Assembly: GCF_900016645.1 (NCBI RefSeq) | Contig: NZ_CDGJ01000046.1 | Reading direction: 5' to 3' (one strand) | From: Acididesulfobacillus acetoxydans | Lineage (GTDB): Bacteria; Bacillota; Desulfitobacteriia; Desulfitobacteriales; Desulfitobacteriaceae | Length of the DNA stretch: 26,518 nucleotides | Part shown: piece after piece, positions 1-8,563 of the stretch | How positions within the stretch are numbered: the stretch's first letter is position 1 | How the letters are laid out: the number at the start of each line of letters is the position of its first letter | Program-made: the position numbers and the translations under genes | Notes under the pieces: generated by a model | Told to the model about the DNA's origin: nothing | Database searches by the model: none | The model's input: the letters and a program-made list of their open reading frames with translations, nothing else

Positions 1-1
1 A

Positions 2-259
2 GCGTTACTCGGAAAGATGGACGAATGGCTACGAAGTCGAATTCGGATGGTCACATGGAAACGATGGAAGAGAGTACGCACACGATACGCGAACTTGCAG
101 AAGCTTGGCATCAAGAAGGAGCAAGCATGGATGTGGGCAAACACAAGAAAGGGCTATTGGCGAGTAGCCCATAGCCACATTTTGACAATGTCCTTATCCA
201 ACAAACGCATCGAACGCGCAGGATACCCCAGTTTTAGTCAATGCTACTCTGCCAAATAA
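2..259 (+). CDS. ltrA: Group II intron maturase/reverse transcriptase, C-terminal fragment (5' cut by window)
   Basis: The frame is open from the first base of the window and ends at TAA 257-259. Only the last 85 codons are present. The visible part matches the C-terminal end of bacterial group II intron-encoded proteins: the DEWLRSRIRM stretch, then WKRWKRVRTR, then a WANTRKGYWRVAHS motif, which belong to the maturase/DNA-binding region that helps fold the intron RNA and binds target DNA. The catalytic reverse-transcriptase domain lies outside the window. About 15 bases after the stop the sequence turns into intron domain V/VI, the normal order for these elements. Whether the full protein is intact cannot be judged. 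Confidence 0.9.
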   Translation, partial: ALLGKMDEWLRSRIRMVTWKRWKRVRTRYANLQKLGIKKEQAWMWANTRKGYWRVAHSHILTMSLSNKRIERAGYPSFSQCYSAK

Positions 260-273
260 CGTGTAAACTTTGG

Positions 274-350
274 AGGCGCCGTATACCGAACGGTACGTAC
301 GGTGCTGTGGGAGGTCGGCTGGCCAATTAATGACCAGCCTCCTACCCGAT
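274..350 (+). ncRNA. Group II intron domains V and VI (3' end of intron)
   Basis: Downstream of the maturase ORF, 274-307 folds as a domain V hairpin with arms GCGCCGTA and TACGGTGC closed by a CGAA-like tip. At 310-345 a second hairpin (AGGTCGGCTGG against CCAGCCTCCT, with the AATTAATGA tip) is the expected domain VI carrying the branch adenosine. The intron most likely ends at CCTACCCGAT, 341-350. The 3' exon then begins about 10 bases before the deoC ribosome site, so splicing would restore an intercistronic leader rather than a coding sequence. An undetermined base at 353 lies just past the predicted junction. Boundaries were drawn by eye. Confidence 0.8.
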
Positions 351-360
351 TGNAGAACCA

Positions 361-366
361 AGGAGG
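361..366 (+). promoter_or_regulatory. Ribosome binding site of deoC
   Basis: AGGAGG, a perfect Shine-Dalgarno core, ends 8 bases before the ATG at 375. This fixes the deoC start and rules out the longer frame opening at 270, which runs through intron RNA sequence. Confidence 0.85.
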
Positions 367-374
367 AAATCAAT

Positions 375-1049
375 ATGGAAAAAGAGAAAATTGCTAGGAT
401 GATGGACCATACTTTGCTTAAACCCAATGCATTAGACCAACAAATCGAAGTTTTGTGTGCACAAGCAAAGGAGTATCATTTTGCCTCAGTATGCATCAAT
501 CCTACGTTCATTAAAATGGCCAGGAAACTTCTGTCGGGAACAGATATCAAGGTCTGTGTGGTAATAGGCTTTCCATTGGGTGCAAACACGACGCCCACAA
601 AGATCTTTGAAGCCAAAGATGCTTTGGCTTCGGGTGCCGACGAACTGGATTATGTAGTTAATATTAGTGATGTGCTAAATGGTCGCTTTGAAGAGGTCCA
701 AGCAGAAATGAGTCAATTCGCTCAGCTTAAAGAAGAAAATAGTAAGTGTCTCATCAAAATAATTTTAGAAACCTGTTATCTTAATGAGGACCAAATAACT
801 AAGCTGTGTGTTATGGCGAAATCTGCTGGTTTAGATTTTGTGAAGACTTCCACGGGTTTTGGCAGTGGTGGAGCAACAATGGAGCATGTGGCACTCATGC
901 GGCATGCAGTGGGCCAAGCCCTGGGGGTGAAGGCCTCTGGTGGTATACGTACTTATGAGGATGCCGCGAAGATGGTGGAAGCGGGTGCCTCTCGAATTGG
1001 TGCCAGTGCCAGTGTTGCAATAGTTGATGGGGCAAGACAACAACATTAA
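375..1049 (+). CDS. deoC: Deoxyribose-phosphate aldolase
   Basis: Class I aldolase that splits 2-deoxy-D-ribose 5-phosphate into glyceraldehyde 3-phosphate and acetaldehyde in cytosolic deoxynucleoside catabolism. The 224-aa product has the usual family length. Visible landmarks are DHTLLKP near residue 11, VCVVIGFPLGAN (60-71), ELDYVVN with Asp92, the Schiff-base lysine Lys157 in DFVKTSTGFG, and the second active-site lysine Lys186 in GVKASGGIRT. No key residue is missing. The start is set by AGGAGG at 361-366. The gene lies immediately behind a group II intron, so its upstream neighbour (off the window or displaced) cannot be seen. No other deo-operon gene is present. Confidence 0.95.
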   Translation: MEKEKIARMMDHTLLKPNALDQQIEVLCAQAKEYHFASVCINPTFIKMARKLLSGTDIKVCVVIGFPLGANTTPTKIFEAKDALASGADELDYVVNISDVLNGRFEEVQAEMSQFAQLKEENSKCLIKIILETCYLNEDQITKLCVMAKSAGLDFVKTSTGFGSGGATMEHVALMRHAVGQALGVKASGGIRTYEDAAKMVEAGASRIGASASVAIVDGARQQH

Positions 1050-1384
1050 TGCAGACACACTTAAAACAAGGTTTCCCGAAAAGACAACTCGGCTACAGGA
1101 AGAGATTCGACCCGTTTTTGCTTATGTCGGACTCGATTGTGCAACGGGATCGTAAAGTTAGTGCAATATCGACAGAAAATATGTGCAATGGCGACGGGAC
1201 TAGCTGCAGTTCATAAATTCACGATGGGTCAGCGATGAACGCTTCGCGGGGGCTTATCGCTTTAGTTTGCCTCGGTTTCGACAATTTTTCCTGGATCTAG
1301 GCATCCGTCAAGAGTGGATGCCTTTATTTACGCAGTTTTTTCGGGTGAAACTCAATTTGTTTTAATATTGGGAGGAATCAGGGG
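1050..1384. other. Intergenic region without a convincing gene
   Basis: I see no coding frame longer than a few tens of codons with a usable start. The stretch contains a nested inverted repeat (AGCGAT 1231-1236 against ATCGCT 1256-1261, with CGC/GCG inside) and a terminator-like hairpin at 1299-1323. It may hold decayed gene sequence, but no family was recognised. Confidence 0.5.
1299..1330 (+). terminator. Probable rho-independent terminator
   Basis: AGGCATCC (1299-1306) pairs perfectly with GGATGCCT (1316-1323) around a 9-base loop and is followed by TTATTTA. The U tract is imperfect, so termination is likely but not certain. It lies 250 bases after deoC. Confidence 0.6.
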
Positions 1385-1525
1385 ATGGGCCCCAATAGAT
1401 TGGAATATTCAGATGTTTTAGCCCAACTTTCCACTAAACATGGCTTAAACCCCTGCTGTACCTCACTTCTTCATTTTAATTCTGGCACTACAATCTCTTA
1501 CCCATCAGGGACCGTTTTCTCTTGA
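1385..1525 (+). CDS. Small hypothetical ORF, 46 aa
   Basis: ATG at 1385 is preceded by GGGAGGA (1370-1376) at a good 8-base spacing. The frame stays open for 46 codons to TGA 1523-1525. The product begins MGPNRLEYSDVLAQL, has two adjacent cysteines mid-way and matches no family I recognise. Its 3' end overlaps the damaged 5' end of the integrase remnant in another frame, so it may be the start of a gene cut off when integrase-bearing DNA was inserted or deleted. The ribosome site is the only positive evidence. Confidence 0.35.
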   Translation: MGPNRLEYSDVLAQLSTKHGLNPCCTSLLHFNSGTTISYPSGTVFS

Positions 1526-2036
1526 GGGGGTCTTTAATATTCAATAAACGAGAGATTATGTTCTCTTTGTCCTGGGAATTAATTCCGGTCTTCGGATCAG
1601 TGATCTCCTTCGTCTTCAACAAACGGACGTTCAAAATGAGAAGGGCAAGATGAAGGACCGGATCGAGATCCGCGAAAAAAAGACCGGCAAAGTCAAGAAC
1701 TTTCCGATCAGTGATACGGCAGCCAAGGCACTCAAAGAGTACCTGCCCGGTATCCCCACCATGACCCCTCTCTTTCCCAGCCGGAAAGGTTCCCTTCCCA
1801 TCACCCGTCAGCAAGCCTATCACATCTTGAACGAAGCGGCACAAATGGTGGGGATCAAGGAGCGAATAGGGACGCATACCCTTAGAAAAACGTTCGGGTA
1901 TCAGGCGTACCAAGCCGGATATTCGCTTGATCGCTTACAGAAAATTTTCAACCACTCTTCTTCCAGGATCACTTTAGCCTATATTGGTATGACACAAGAT
2001 GACACCGATGAGATTTATTTGAATTTAAACTTATAA
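1501..2036 (+). pseudogene. Tyrosine recombinase/integrase, 5' part damaged by frameshift
   Basis: From 1554 to TAA 2034-2036 one frame reads as the catalytic domain of a small phage-type integrase. It has the first arginine in GLRISDLLRLQ, the HTLRKTFGYQA box (His-x-x-Arg), the histidine in IFNHSSSRIT and the nucleophilic tyrosine in LAYIGM. The frame is interrupted by TAA at 1545-1547. Upstream, a different frame gives LPIRD, a common opening of these proteins, followed by NKR up to 1551. The two frames join cleanly as NKR-DYVLFVLG if the repeated GA at 1552-1553 is removed, so a 2-base insertion explains the break. The N-terminal link region also looks short. A truncated product from the internal ATG at 1650 would lack the first catalytic Arg and should be inactive. 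Confidence 0.75.
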
Positions 2037-2123
2037 ACAGAGGAGCGACAGGAAAAAGCGCGGGCCGTGGAGAAACTTTCGTGGAGAAAATGAGAAGAAA
2101 ATGCAGGAAGGGGAAGTGCGAGT

Positions 2124-2228
2124 ATGCCAACACCCCGTCAACCCCAAGAATGGCGGTACTGCCCCGTTTGCGGAACACTCTTCCGAACGGCGCTGGGGTC
2201 GAGAAAAACATACTGCTCGGAGAAATGA
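2124..2228 (+). CDS. Tiny zinc-ribbon-like protein, 34 aa, possibly truncated
   Basis: Reading from ATG 2124 gives a 34-aa product ending RYCPVCGTLF...TYCSEK. The CPVC knuckle and a following YC suggest a half or nearly complete zinc ribbon. The position where a fourth metal ligand would be expected (after SEK) is the TGA stop, so a Cys codon may have mutated to stop. AAGGGG lies about 10 bases upstream. An in-frame ATG at 2091 (preceded by GTGGAG) would add 11 residues. It follows the integrase remnant by fewer than 100 bases, so it may belong to the same lost mobile element. No function is assigned. Confidence 0.45.
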   Translation: MPTPRQPQEWRYCPVCGTLFRTALGSRKTYCSEK

Positions 2229-2296
2229 AGTAAAAAGTCCCCACTCTGGGAGGGGAATGAAGGAGATTGGAAAACACGAAGGTAGGGTGTTAACGA

Positions 2297-2346
2297 TCAC
2301 TTTAATCTGGACCAGAATCACGTTTTCAGTCACATTAAATTGGACC
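2297..2346. repeat. Two direct repeats ending TGGACC, possible IS-end remnant
   Basis: TCACTTTAATCTGGACC (2297-2313) and TCACATTAAATTGGACC (2330-2346) match at 14 of 17 positions and lie 33 bases apart. Spaced terminal repeats of this type are known at the ends of IS21-like elements. No istA or istB sequence is present, so this would be an orphan end. The assignment is tentative. Confidence 0.3.
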
Positions 2347-2463
2347 CAAATTTCCCTCCTTACGTCGAAAGGAATTCAACTTGGCATGTCGAATAATTAG
2401 TCTTAATGAAGAGTACAAAGAACTTGGTCTAGTTGCCCTAGGGGCAACGCGGTGCTGACGGAC

Positions 2464-2485
2464 GGACTGACAACTTTGTCAGTCC
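2464..2485. terminator. Perfect inverted repeat, terminator-like hairpin
   Basis: GGACTGACAA (2464-2473) and TTGTCAGTCC (2476-2485) are exact reverse complements with 2 bases between them (effectively a 9-bp stem with a 4-base loop). The following AGTTTAATTT is only moderately T-rich. It could terminate transcription entering the defence operon from upstream, or be a protein site. Confidence 0.45.
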
Positions 2486-2652
2486 AGTTTAATTTGCTTA
2501 TGTCAGCCCAGAATAAAGAGATTGCTAACAAGTAACAGTCTTAACCGAAATACAATCCACTGTGTTGGCATATCTAAATTTGTTAAGGATCATCAAGCCA
2601 TGTTCTTGACTCATTTGGAGGAAATGGAATCTTGGAGAGAGTAATTTAGCAT

Positions 2653-2784
2653 ATGGGCGTTAGCAGGGACACTATCCGGAATTGGATTAAGAAAAACGTT
2701 GTTCCCCGCCGCAAGCAGTTCAAGCTCAAGAATTCGGAAGTTGACGCTTTGGTCGACAGCGGTAAGCGCGCCGAGATTGAGTAG
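2653..2784 (+). pseudogene. Excisionase/MerR-type HTH protein, N-terminally damaged
   Basis: From ATG 2653 a 43-aa frame reads MGVSRDTIRNWIKKN, then FKLKNSEVDALVDSGKRAE. This is the recognition helix and wing of the small excisionase-family HTH proteins that sit in front of many restriction and defence operons. The N-terminal first helix is missing. In the same frame the codons just before are GTA ATT TAG CAT, where the TAG at 2647-2649 interrupts what would otherwise continue the helix. A second ATG (2624, reading MESWRE) behind GGAGG is in another frame and looks like the original start. The gene has therefore probably lost its 5' part to an indel and a stop. It ends 26 bases before the helicase gene and would have been its cotranscribed partner or regulator. 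Confidence 0.65.
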
Positions 2785-2810
2785 TAAACTACTGAACAGA
2801 GGGTAAAGCT

Positions 2811-5800
2811 ATGCAAATGCCAGAGATGCTCGACAACGTGAGCAGAACCGTCAAAGACGATTTGGCGGTAACAATAGCGAAAGGTGACAAGTTGTCTGTG
2901 GCGGCGGCGTGTTTCTCCATATATGCCTACCAAGCCCTTAAAAAGCAGCTTGACGGGATTGCTGAGTTGCGCTTTATTTTCACCTCGCCGACATTCCTTC
3001 AAGAGAAGGCTCCTAAGGCTAAGCGGGAGTTCTACATACCCCGACTCAACCGTGAACGCTCGCTCTATGGCACGGAATTCGAGGTGAAGTTACGCAACGA
3101 ACTGACCCAGAAAGCCATCGCCCGCGAGTGCGCCGATTGGATTCGAAGCAAGGTGCAATTTCGGTCCAACCTGACAGGTGGCAACATCAGCGGTCTTATG
3201 AATGTGGTCGGTGTGAAAACCACAACCTATATGCCGCTCAACGGTTTTACCACCTCGGACATGGGCTGCGAGCGTGGCAACAACATCATCAATCCGGTCA
3301 ACAAACTCTTTGCCCCTCTTTCGGGCGAGTATGTCCATATGTTCGACCAGATTTGGAACAACAAGAGCCTGATGCAGGACGTGACCGAGCAGGTCATCGA
3401 CGGAATCACCGTCGCCTACAATGAAAACGCGCCGGAGTTCATCTACTTCGTGGCAATATATAACATCTTCAACGAGTTTTTGGAGGACATCTCCGAGGAC
3501 GTTCTGCCAAACGAGGCGACAGGCTTTAAGGAAACAAAAATATGGAACAAGCTGTACGATTTCCAAAAGGATGCAACCCTTGCAATTATAAATAAACTGG
3601 AAAAGTTCAACGGATGCATACTTGCTGACAGTGTTGGTCTTGGAAAAACATTTACTGCGCTTTCGGTTATCAAGTACTACGAACTCCGCAACCGTATGGT
3701 GCTTGTACTGTGCCCGAAGAAGCTGGGTGACAACTGGTACACCTTTAAGGAGAACTACCTGAACAATCCGATTGCGGCTGACCGCCTACGGTATGACGTG
3801 CTTTACCATACGGATTTATCAAGAGAGCATGGGTTCTCAGACGGCATCGACCTTTCGAAGCTGAACTGGGGTAACTACGACCTTGTGGTTATCGACGAAA
3901 GCCATAATTTCCGAAATGGCGGCGACTATTCGGGGCGCGGGGATGATAAGCGTGAAAACCGCTACCTTCAACTGCTGAATAAGGTCATCCGCAAGGGAGT
4001 GAAGACAAAAGTCCTTATGCTTTCGGCGACGCCTGTGAACAACAGCTTTTCCGACCTGCGCCATCAGCTTGAACTTGCCTACGAGGGGAACCCCACGCTG
4101 ATAAACGACAAACTTGATACCACGAAGCCGATTGACTTAATCTTCCGTAATGCCCAGACCGCTTTCAATCGGTGGAGCAAACTCGACCCTGAAGAGCGCA
4201 CGACCGAGAATCTGCTGCGCTTCCTTGACTTTGATTTCTTTACGATGCTTGACAGCGTGACGATTGCTCGTTCGCGTAAGCACATTGAAAAATACTACAA
4301 CACGGCTGAAATAGGCAAATTCCCCGAAAGAATGAAGCCTATCCCGCTGCGTCCGAGGTTGACTGACCTCGAATCGGCGATTGACTACGACGAGATTTAC
4401 GACCAGTTAATGAAGCTCAACCTTGCCATCTACATCCCGACCGACTTTCTGCTTGAAAGCCGACGGGCGAAGTATGTTGACCCAAGTAAAAACATTGACC
4501 GTGCCGGGCGCGAAATCGGTATCCGTCGACTGATGTGTATCAACCTCCTGAAACGGCTCGAAAGTTCGGTCTACTCCTTCCGCATTACACTTGGCCGTGT
4601 AAGGACTTTGATCAACAGTACCATTGCCGACATCGACGATTATATTAGCGGGACGCAGCGAATTATTAACACGCAGGAGTTCTCTGAGGACGATTTCGAC
4701 GGTGACGATCGCAATACCGACTTCTTCGAAAGCGCAGGCAAGAAACTCGATATCGATCTTGCCGATATGGACTATATCTCGTGGCGGCACGAACTTGCCG
4801 AGGACTCTGAAATCCTCGAATTGTTAACGATTCTGATTGAGGACGTCACGCCCGACCACGACACCAAACTGCAAACGCTGTTACAGCTTATCGTTGATAA
4901 GATTCAGCACCCGTTCAATCCGGGCAATAAAAAGATTCTGCTCTTTTCAGCGTTCTCGGACACGGTAGACTATCTCTATAAAGAAGTCGCACCGTTCATT
5001 AAGCAAAAGTTCGGACTTGATACCGCGATGATAACCGGCACGACCGACGGCAGGACGACCGTCAAGCTAAAACACGCAGATATGAATACAATTCTGACGC
5101 TTTTCTCACCATTGTCCAAGGACAAGGAGCTATTGATCCCGGGCAATCCCGCCGAAATCGACATTCTAATAGCAACGGACTGTATTTCGGAAGGGCAGAA
5201 TCTGCAGGACTGCGATTACTGCGTCAACTACGACATCCATTGGAATCCTGTCCGCATCATACAGCGGTTTGGGCGAATTGACCGTATCGGAAGCCGCAAT
5301 GATAAGATTCAGCTTGTGAACTTCTGGCCTAACATCGACCTTGACAAGTATCTCGAACTGAAAGGACGCGTGGAAACCCGTATGAAGGCTTCCATTGTGA
5401 CCTCCACGGGAGATGATAATCCCATCGACCCGGAAGAGCAAGGTGATCTCGAATATCGCAAGGCGCAGCTTGAAAAGCTTCAGAATGAGGTCGTGGATAT
5501 CGAGGAAATGCAGTCCGGCGTTTCGATTATGGATTTGGGGTTAAACGAGTTCCGGCTTGATCTGCTTGATTATATCAAGCACCACGGCGAACTGGACAGA
5601 ACCCCGTTCGGGCTTCACACAGTGGTAGCAGGCAACGGTGACTCGCCCCAGGGCACCATATTCATATTAAAGAACCGCAACGCCGAGATAAACGCCCACA
5701 ACCAGAACCAGTTGCACCCGTTTTATATGGTCTACGTCCGCGACGACTCAGTGATCCATATAGATCACCTACAGCCCAAGAAACTGCTCGACTTGCTTCG

Positions 5801-6047
5801 ACAGCTCTGCAAGGGCAAAGATAAACCCGAAGTGGAACTGTGTAGGCTGTTCAACGCCGAAACGAAGGACGGCAGGAATATGCGGCACTACTCTGACCTG
5901 CTTTACTTTGCTGTGAAGTCTATTGTGGATTTGAATGAGGACGATTCGATCGACAGTTTCCTTTCAGGCAAGCAAATATCTCTAGCCGCAAACACGATTG
6001 ACGGATTAGACGATTTCGAACTGGTCTGCTTCGTGGCTGTAAAGTGA
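2811..6047 (+). CDS. SNF2-type DEAH helicase with PLD-like N-terminal region
   Basis: A 1078-aa ATP-dependent helicase/translocase expected to act on DNA in a restriction-type defence complex. Residues 1-230 look like the PLD-related domain found in front of such helicases, but no HxK catalytic pair is visible, so that part is probably non-catalytic. Motor motifs follow in order: DFQKDA (Q-like) near 250, Walker A ADSVGLGKT 272-280, LCPKKLGDNW near 300, DESH 362-365, SATP 405-408, then domain 2 with ILLFSAFSDT, ILIATDCISEGQNLQ near 785 and the arginine-finger motif QRFGRIDRIGS near 818. The start ATG 2811 has AGAGGG 8 bases upstream. It leads a codirectional operon, with the DUF4391 gene 10 bases after its stop. 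It resembles DISARM-type and other defence helicases, but no DrmA/B/C is present. Confidence 0.88.
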   Translation: MQMPEMLDNVSRTVKDDLAVTIAKGDKLSVAAACFSIYAYQALKKQLDGIAELRFIFTSPTFLQEKAPKAKREFYIPRLNRERSLYGTEFEVKLRNELTQKAIARECADWIRSKVQFRSNLTGGNISGLMNVVGVKTTTYMPLNGFTTSDMGCERGNNIINPVNKLFAPLSGEYVHMFDQIWNNKSLMQDVTEQVIDGITVAYNENAPEFIYFVAIYNIFNEFLEDISEDVLPNEATGFKETKIWNKLYDFQKDATLAIINKLEKFNGCILADSVGLGKTFTALSVIKYYELRNRMVLVLCPKKLGDNWYTFKENYLNNPIAADRLRYDVLYHTDLSREHGFSDGIDLSKLNWGNYDLVVIDESHNFRNGGDYSGRGDDKRENRYLQLLNKVIRKGVKTKVLMLSATPVNNSFSDLRHQLELAYEGNPTLINDKLDTTKPIDLIFRNAQTAFNRWSKLDPEERTTENLLRFLDFDFFTMLDSVTIARSRKHIEKYYNTAEIGKFPERMKPIPLRPRLTDLESAIDYDEIYDQLMKLNLAIYIPTDFLLESRRAKYVDPSKNIDRAGREIGIRRLMCINLLKRLESSVYSFRITLGRVRTLINSTIADIDDYISGTQRIINTQEFSEDDFDGDDRNTDFFESAGKKLDIDLADMDYISWRHELAEDSEILELLTILIEDVTPDHDTKLQTLLQLIVDKIQHPFNPGNKKILLFSAFSDTVDYLYKEVAPFIKQKFGLDTAMITGTTDGRTTVKLKHADMNTILTLFSPLSKDKELLIPGNPAEIDILIATDCISEGQNLQDCDYCVNYDIHWNPVRIIQRFGRIDRIGSRNDKIQLVNFWPNIDLDKYLELKGRVETRMKASIVTSTGDDNPIDPEEQGDLEYRKAQLEKLQNEVVDIEEMQSGVSIMDLGLNEFRLDLLDYIKHHGELDRTPFGLHTVVAGNGDSPQGTIFILKNRNAEINAHNQNQLHPFYMVYVRDDSVIHIDHLQPKKLLDLLRQLCKGKDKPEVELCRLFNAETKDGRNMRHYSDLLYFAVKSIVDLNEDDSIDSFLSGKQISLAANTIDGLDDFELVCFVAVK

Positions 6048-6057
6048 GGTGGTTCAT

Positions 6058-6675
6058 ATGTTAGGCTTGCCAAAGGCGACCGAGCTTTCAAAACCTCTTT
6101 CCAAGAAGGCGATATTTGATAAATTTAAGCCGTCGCTGACTGACCGCAAGCTGTTTGACGATCAGATAAGCCGCCTTTCGATTGTCGCGGAAATCTCGCC
6201 GCAGACAGTGGCGATTAAGGCAAGCGCGGACGTTTCGGCTGTGTACGTTGTTCTGGTCACGCTTAAGACCGCAGAGTGTGACCAGAAGAACATTACACTC
6301 TTGTCGAAGCTGATTGACCAACGTATGCTGTTCGTGCTTCAATTCGGTGATACGACGCGGCTCGCCGTTTACCGCGCCGAAAAGGTTCTTGTTTCCGAAA
6401 GCAAGCCACTTGGCGGATGGAAACTTTCGTTAATTGGACTTGACCTCGAAGCGATATGGGAGAATGTCATCGCGCAGATTGGCGGCATTGACCTGACCGG
6501 CGGTGCAGACCTTGATGCGACCATAGCTGAGAATAACCGCCAAGAGAAGTTACACAAGCAAATAGCCGCCCTTGAAAAGAAAGCAATGACCGAACGCCAA
6601 CCCCGCAGGAAGTGGGAACTTGCCGAGAAGATTAGACGATTGAAGATAGAATTAGGAGGAACATCGAATGAATAA
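6058..6675 (+). CDS. DUF4391 domain protein
   Basis: A 205-aa protein with the features of DUF4391: MLGLPKATELSKPLSKKAIFDKF at the N-terminus, a central region with VLVTLKT and LLSKLIDQRMLFVLQFGD, and a C-terminal basic coiled coil (QEKLHKQIAALEKKA, then RRKWELAEKIRRLK). No catalytic motif is apparent. In other genomes this family lies beside site-specific DNA methyltransferases and helicases, as it does here, so a structural or adaptor role in the restriction complex is likely but unproven. ATG 6058 is preferred because GAGGTGG at 6047-6053 precedes it. A GTG at 6049 overlaps that ribosome site. The stop overlaps the start of the methyltransferase by 8 bases, indicating translational coupling. 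Confidence 0.85.
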   Translation: MLGLPKATELSKPLSKKAIFDKFKPSLTDRKLFDDQISRLSIVAEISPQTVAIKASADVSAVYVVLVTLKTAECDQKNITLLSKLIDQRMLFVLQFGDTTRLAVYRAEKVLVSESKPLGGWKLSLIGLDLEAIWENVIAQIGGIDLTGGADLDATIAENNRQEKLHKQIAALEKKAMTERQPRRKWELAEKIRRLKIELGGTSNE

Positions 6676-8563
6676 TCCAGAAAAACTTGCAATGCGCACA
6701 CCATCTCTCGCAGATGAGAAATTCGCAGCCCTCGCAAACTTGTTCCCGAACGCCGTCACCGAGACCATAGACGAGAACGGTTCGGTCGTCCGTGCCATCG
6801 ACAAGGACGTGTTGGCGCAGGAAATCAATGCTCACGTTGTGGAAGGACGAGAGGAACGCTATCAGTTCACGTGGCCGGACAAGCGAAAGAGCATACTGCT
6901 CGCTAACACACCGATTGCCGCCGCTTTGCGCCCATGTCGTGAGGAAAGCGTTGACTTCGACACAACTGAGAATCTTTATATAGAAGGCGACAACCTCGAT
7001 GTACTCAAGTTGCTCCGTGAAACGTACCTTAACCGCGTAAAAATGATATATATCGATCCGCCGTATAACACATCAAACGATTTCGTCTACAATGATGATT
7101 TTTCAGAGGATACAGACTCGTTTTTAAGTCGTGATGGGCAATTCGACGAGCAGGGCAACAGGCTTGTAAGGAACCTTGACAGTAACGGACGCTTTCACAC
7201 GGATTGGTTGAATATGATATATCCAAGACTTCGTGTGGCAAGAGATTTACTTACTGATGACGGTGTTATTTTTATCAGTATTGGTGACGAAGAAGCCAGC
7301 AACTTAATTAAAGTTTGTAATGAGGTGTTCGGAGAAGCAAACTTCAGAAATCAGATTGTTGTTCGGCGAGGAGCCAAATCGGTTCAGGCTCAATTTGATA
7401 CTTGGGACAAACTTGGTCAGGGCCTAGAATATATTCTTCTTTACACTAAAAACCCAACATACAGGTTTCCAAAGCAAATGAAGATGTTAGATGAAGCAAA
7501 GCAAGGGGGGTGGAATAATCATTGGCGCGGTACAGATAGACCAACGATGCGATATCCTCTGTTTGGAATTACTCCTCCGAGTGGCCAATGGCGTTGGGGT
7601 AAAGAAAGAAGCGATAAAGCAATTGAGAATTATCAGCGAATGTTGAATGAAACACATAAAACACAAGAAACTATAATGGACAATGAGATAGACAAATGGT
7701 ATATTTCGCAAAAAGACGGAACCCTAGATTTATTGCGACTCTCAAGAAATGGAAAACCAGAACACTATATTGCTCCGACGAACGAGACACTACTCAATAG
7801 CTCTTGGGTTGATTTATTGATTGGTAGTTCTTCGGAAATCACGAAATTATTCGACACAGCGGTTTTTGATACGGCAAAACTCACAGCAGTTATCAAGAGA
7901 ATGTTGGGTTTTGTAGATAAGGATTCAATTATTCTTGACTTCTTTTCCGGCTCAGCAACGACTGCCCACGCAGTGATGCAACTTAACGCTGAAGATGGAG
8001 GAAAGCGCAAATTTATCATGGTACAGCTTCCGGAAATTTGTGCAGAAAATAGTGAAGCGGTTAAAGTTGGTTATAAAACGATATGTGAAATCGGAAAGGA
8101 ACGGATACGTCGCGCCGGAGCGAAAATTAAAGATAGCAACCAAGGCCCGCAAGTTGACACCGGTTTTCGCGTCCTCAAACTCGACAGCAGTAACATGAAA
8201 GAAGTATACTATGCACCTGACGAGTTTCTAACAACGGCGCAGAAGCAGCAGAGTCTTTTCGGCTTTATGGATAATATCAAGGAAGACCGTTCCGATGAAG
8301 ATTTACTCTTCCAAGTGATGCTTGACCTTGGCATTCCGCTCTCGGGGAAAATCACGCAAAATAGCGATGTGTTCTCGGTCAACGACAACTACCTGATTGC
8401 CTGCTTCAAGCAAGTCGATACCGCCCTTATTACGGAAATTGCCAAGAAGAAGCCGTACTATGCCGTGTTTCGCGACAGTAGCTTCGTAAACGACAGTGCG
8501 ATGGTCAATTTCGAGCAGGTGTTTGCCACCTACAGCCCGAACACGATAAGGAGAGTGCTGTAA
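6668..8563 (+). CDS. mod: Type III restriction-modification DNA methyltransferase subunit (Mod)
   Basis: S-adenosylmethionine-dependent adenine-N6 methyltransferase and specificity subunit of a type III system. The 631-aa length is usual for Mod. Motif order is that of the beta class: catalytic DPPY at residues 130-133 (MIYIDPPYNTSNDF), HTDWLNMIYPRL, DDGVIFISIGDEE, and the SAM-binding motif I as LDFFSGSATTAHAV near 424-436. The region between them (roughly 220-390) is the target-recognition domain and is more AT-rich than the flanks, which suggests exchange of specificity. GGAGG lies 8 bases before ATG 6668, inside the end of the DUF4391 gene. The stop abuts the restriction-subunit start with no gap, so the two are coupled. 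Confidence 0.93.
   Translation: MNNPEKLAMRTPSLADEKFAALANLFPNAVTETIDENGSVVRAIDKDVLAQEINAHVVEGREERYQFTWPDKRKSILLANTPIAAALRPCREESVDFDTTENLYIEGDNLDVLKLLRETYLNRVKMIYIDPPYNTSNDFVYNDDFSEDTDSFLSRDGQFDEQGNRLVRNLDSNGRFHTDWLNMIYPRLRVARDLLTDDGVIFISIGDEEASNLIKVCNEVFGEANFRNQIVVRRGAKSVQAQFDTWDKLGQGLEYILLYTKNPTYRFPKQMKMLDEAKQGGWNNHWRGTDRPTMRYPLFGITPPSGQWRWGKERSDKAIENYQRMLNETHKTQETIMDNEIDKWYISQKDGTLDLLRLSRNGKPEHYIAPTNETLLNSSWVDLLIGSSSEITKLFDTAVFDTAKLTAVIKRMLGFVDKDSIILDFFSGSATTAHAVMQLNAEDGGKRKFIMVQLPEICAENSEAVKVGYKTICEIGKERIRRAGAKIKDSNQGPQVDTGFRVLKLDSSNMKEVYYAPDEFLTTAQKQQSLFGFMDNIKEDRSDEDLLFQVMLDLGIPLSGKITQNSDVFSVNDNYLIACFKQVDTALITEIAKKKPYYAVFRDSSFVNDSAMVNFEQVFATYSPNTIRRVL

Larger units (their letters stand above)
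2229..2652. other. Intergenic region with repeat remnants and hairpins
   Basis: No gene is supported here. The stretch holds two TGGACC-ending direct repeats (2297-2346), a GTTGCCC/GGGCAAC hairpin (2432-2448) and a perfect inverted repeat at 2464-2485. It probably contains the promoter of the defence operon, but no clear -35/-10 pair stands out. Confidence 0.5.

Noticed and set aside
3090..3566. 158-codon minus-strand frame
   Set aside because: Opposite the helicase N-terminal region; no ribosome site or recognisable protein.
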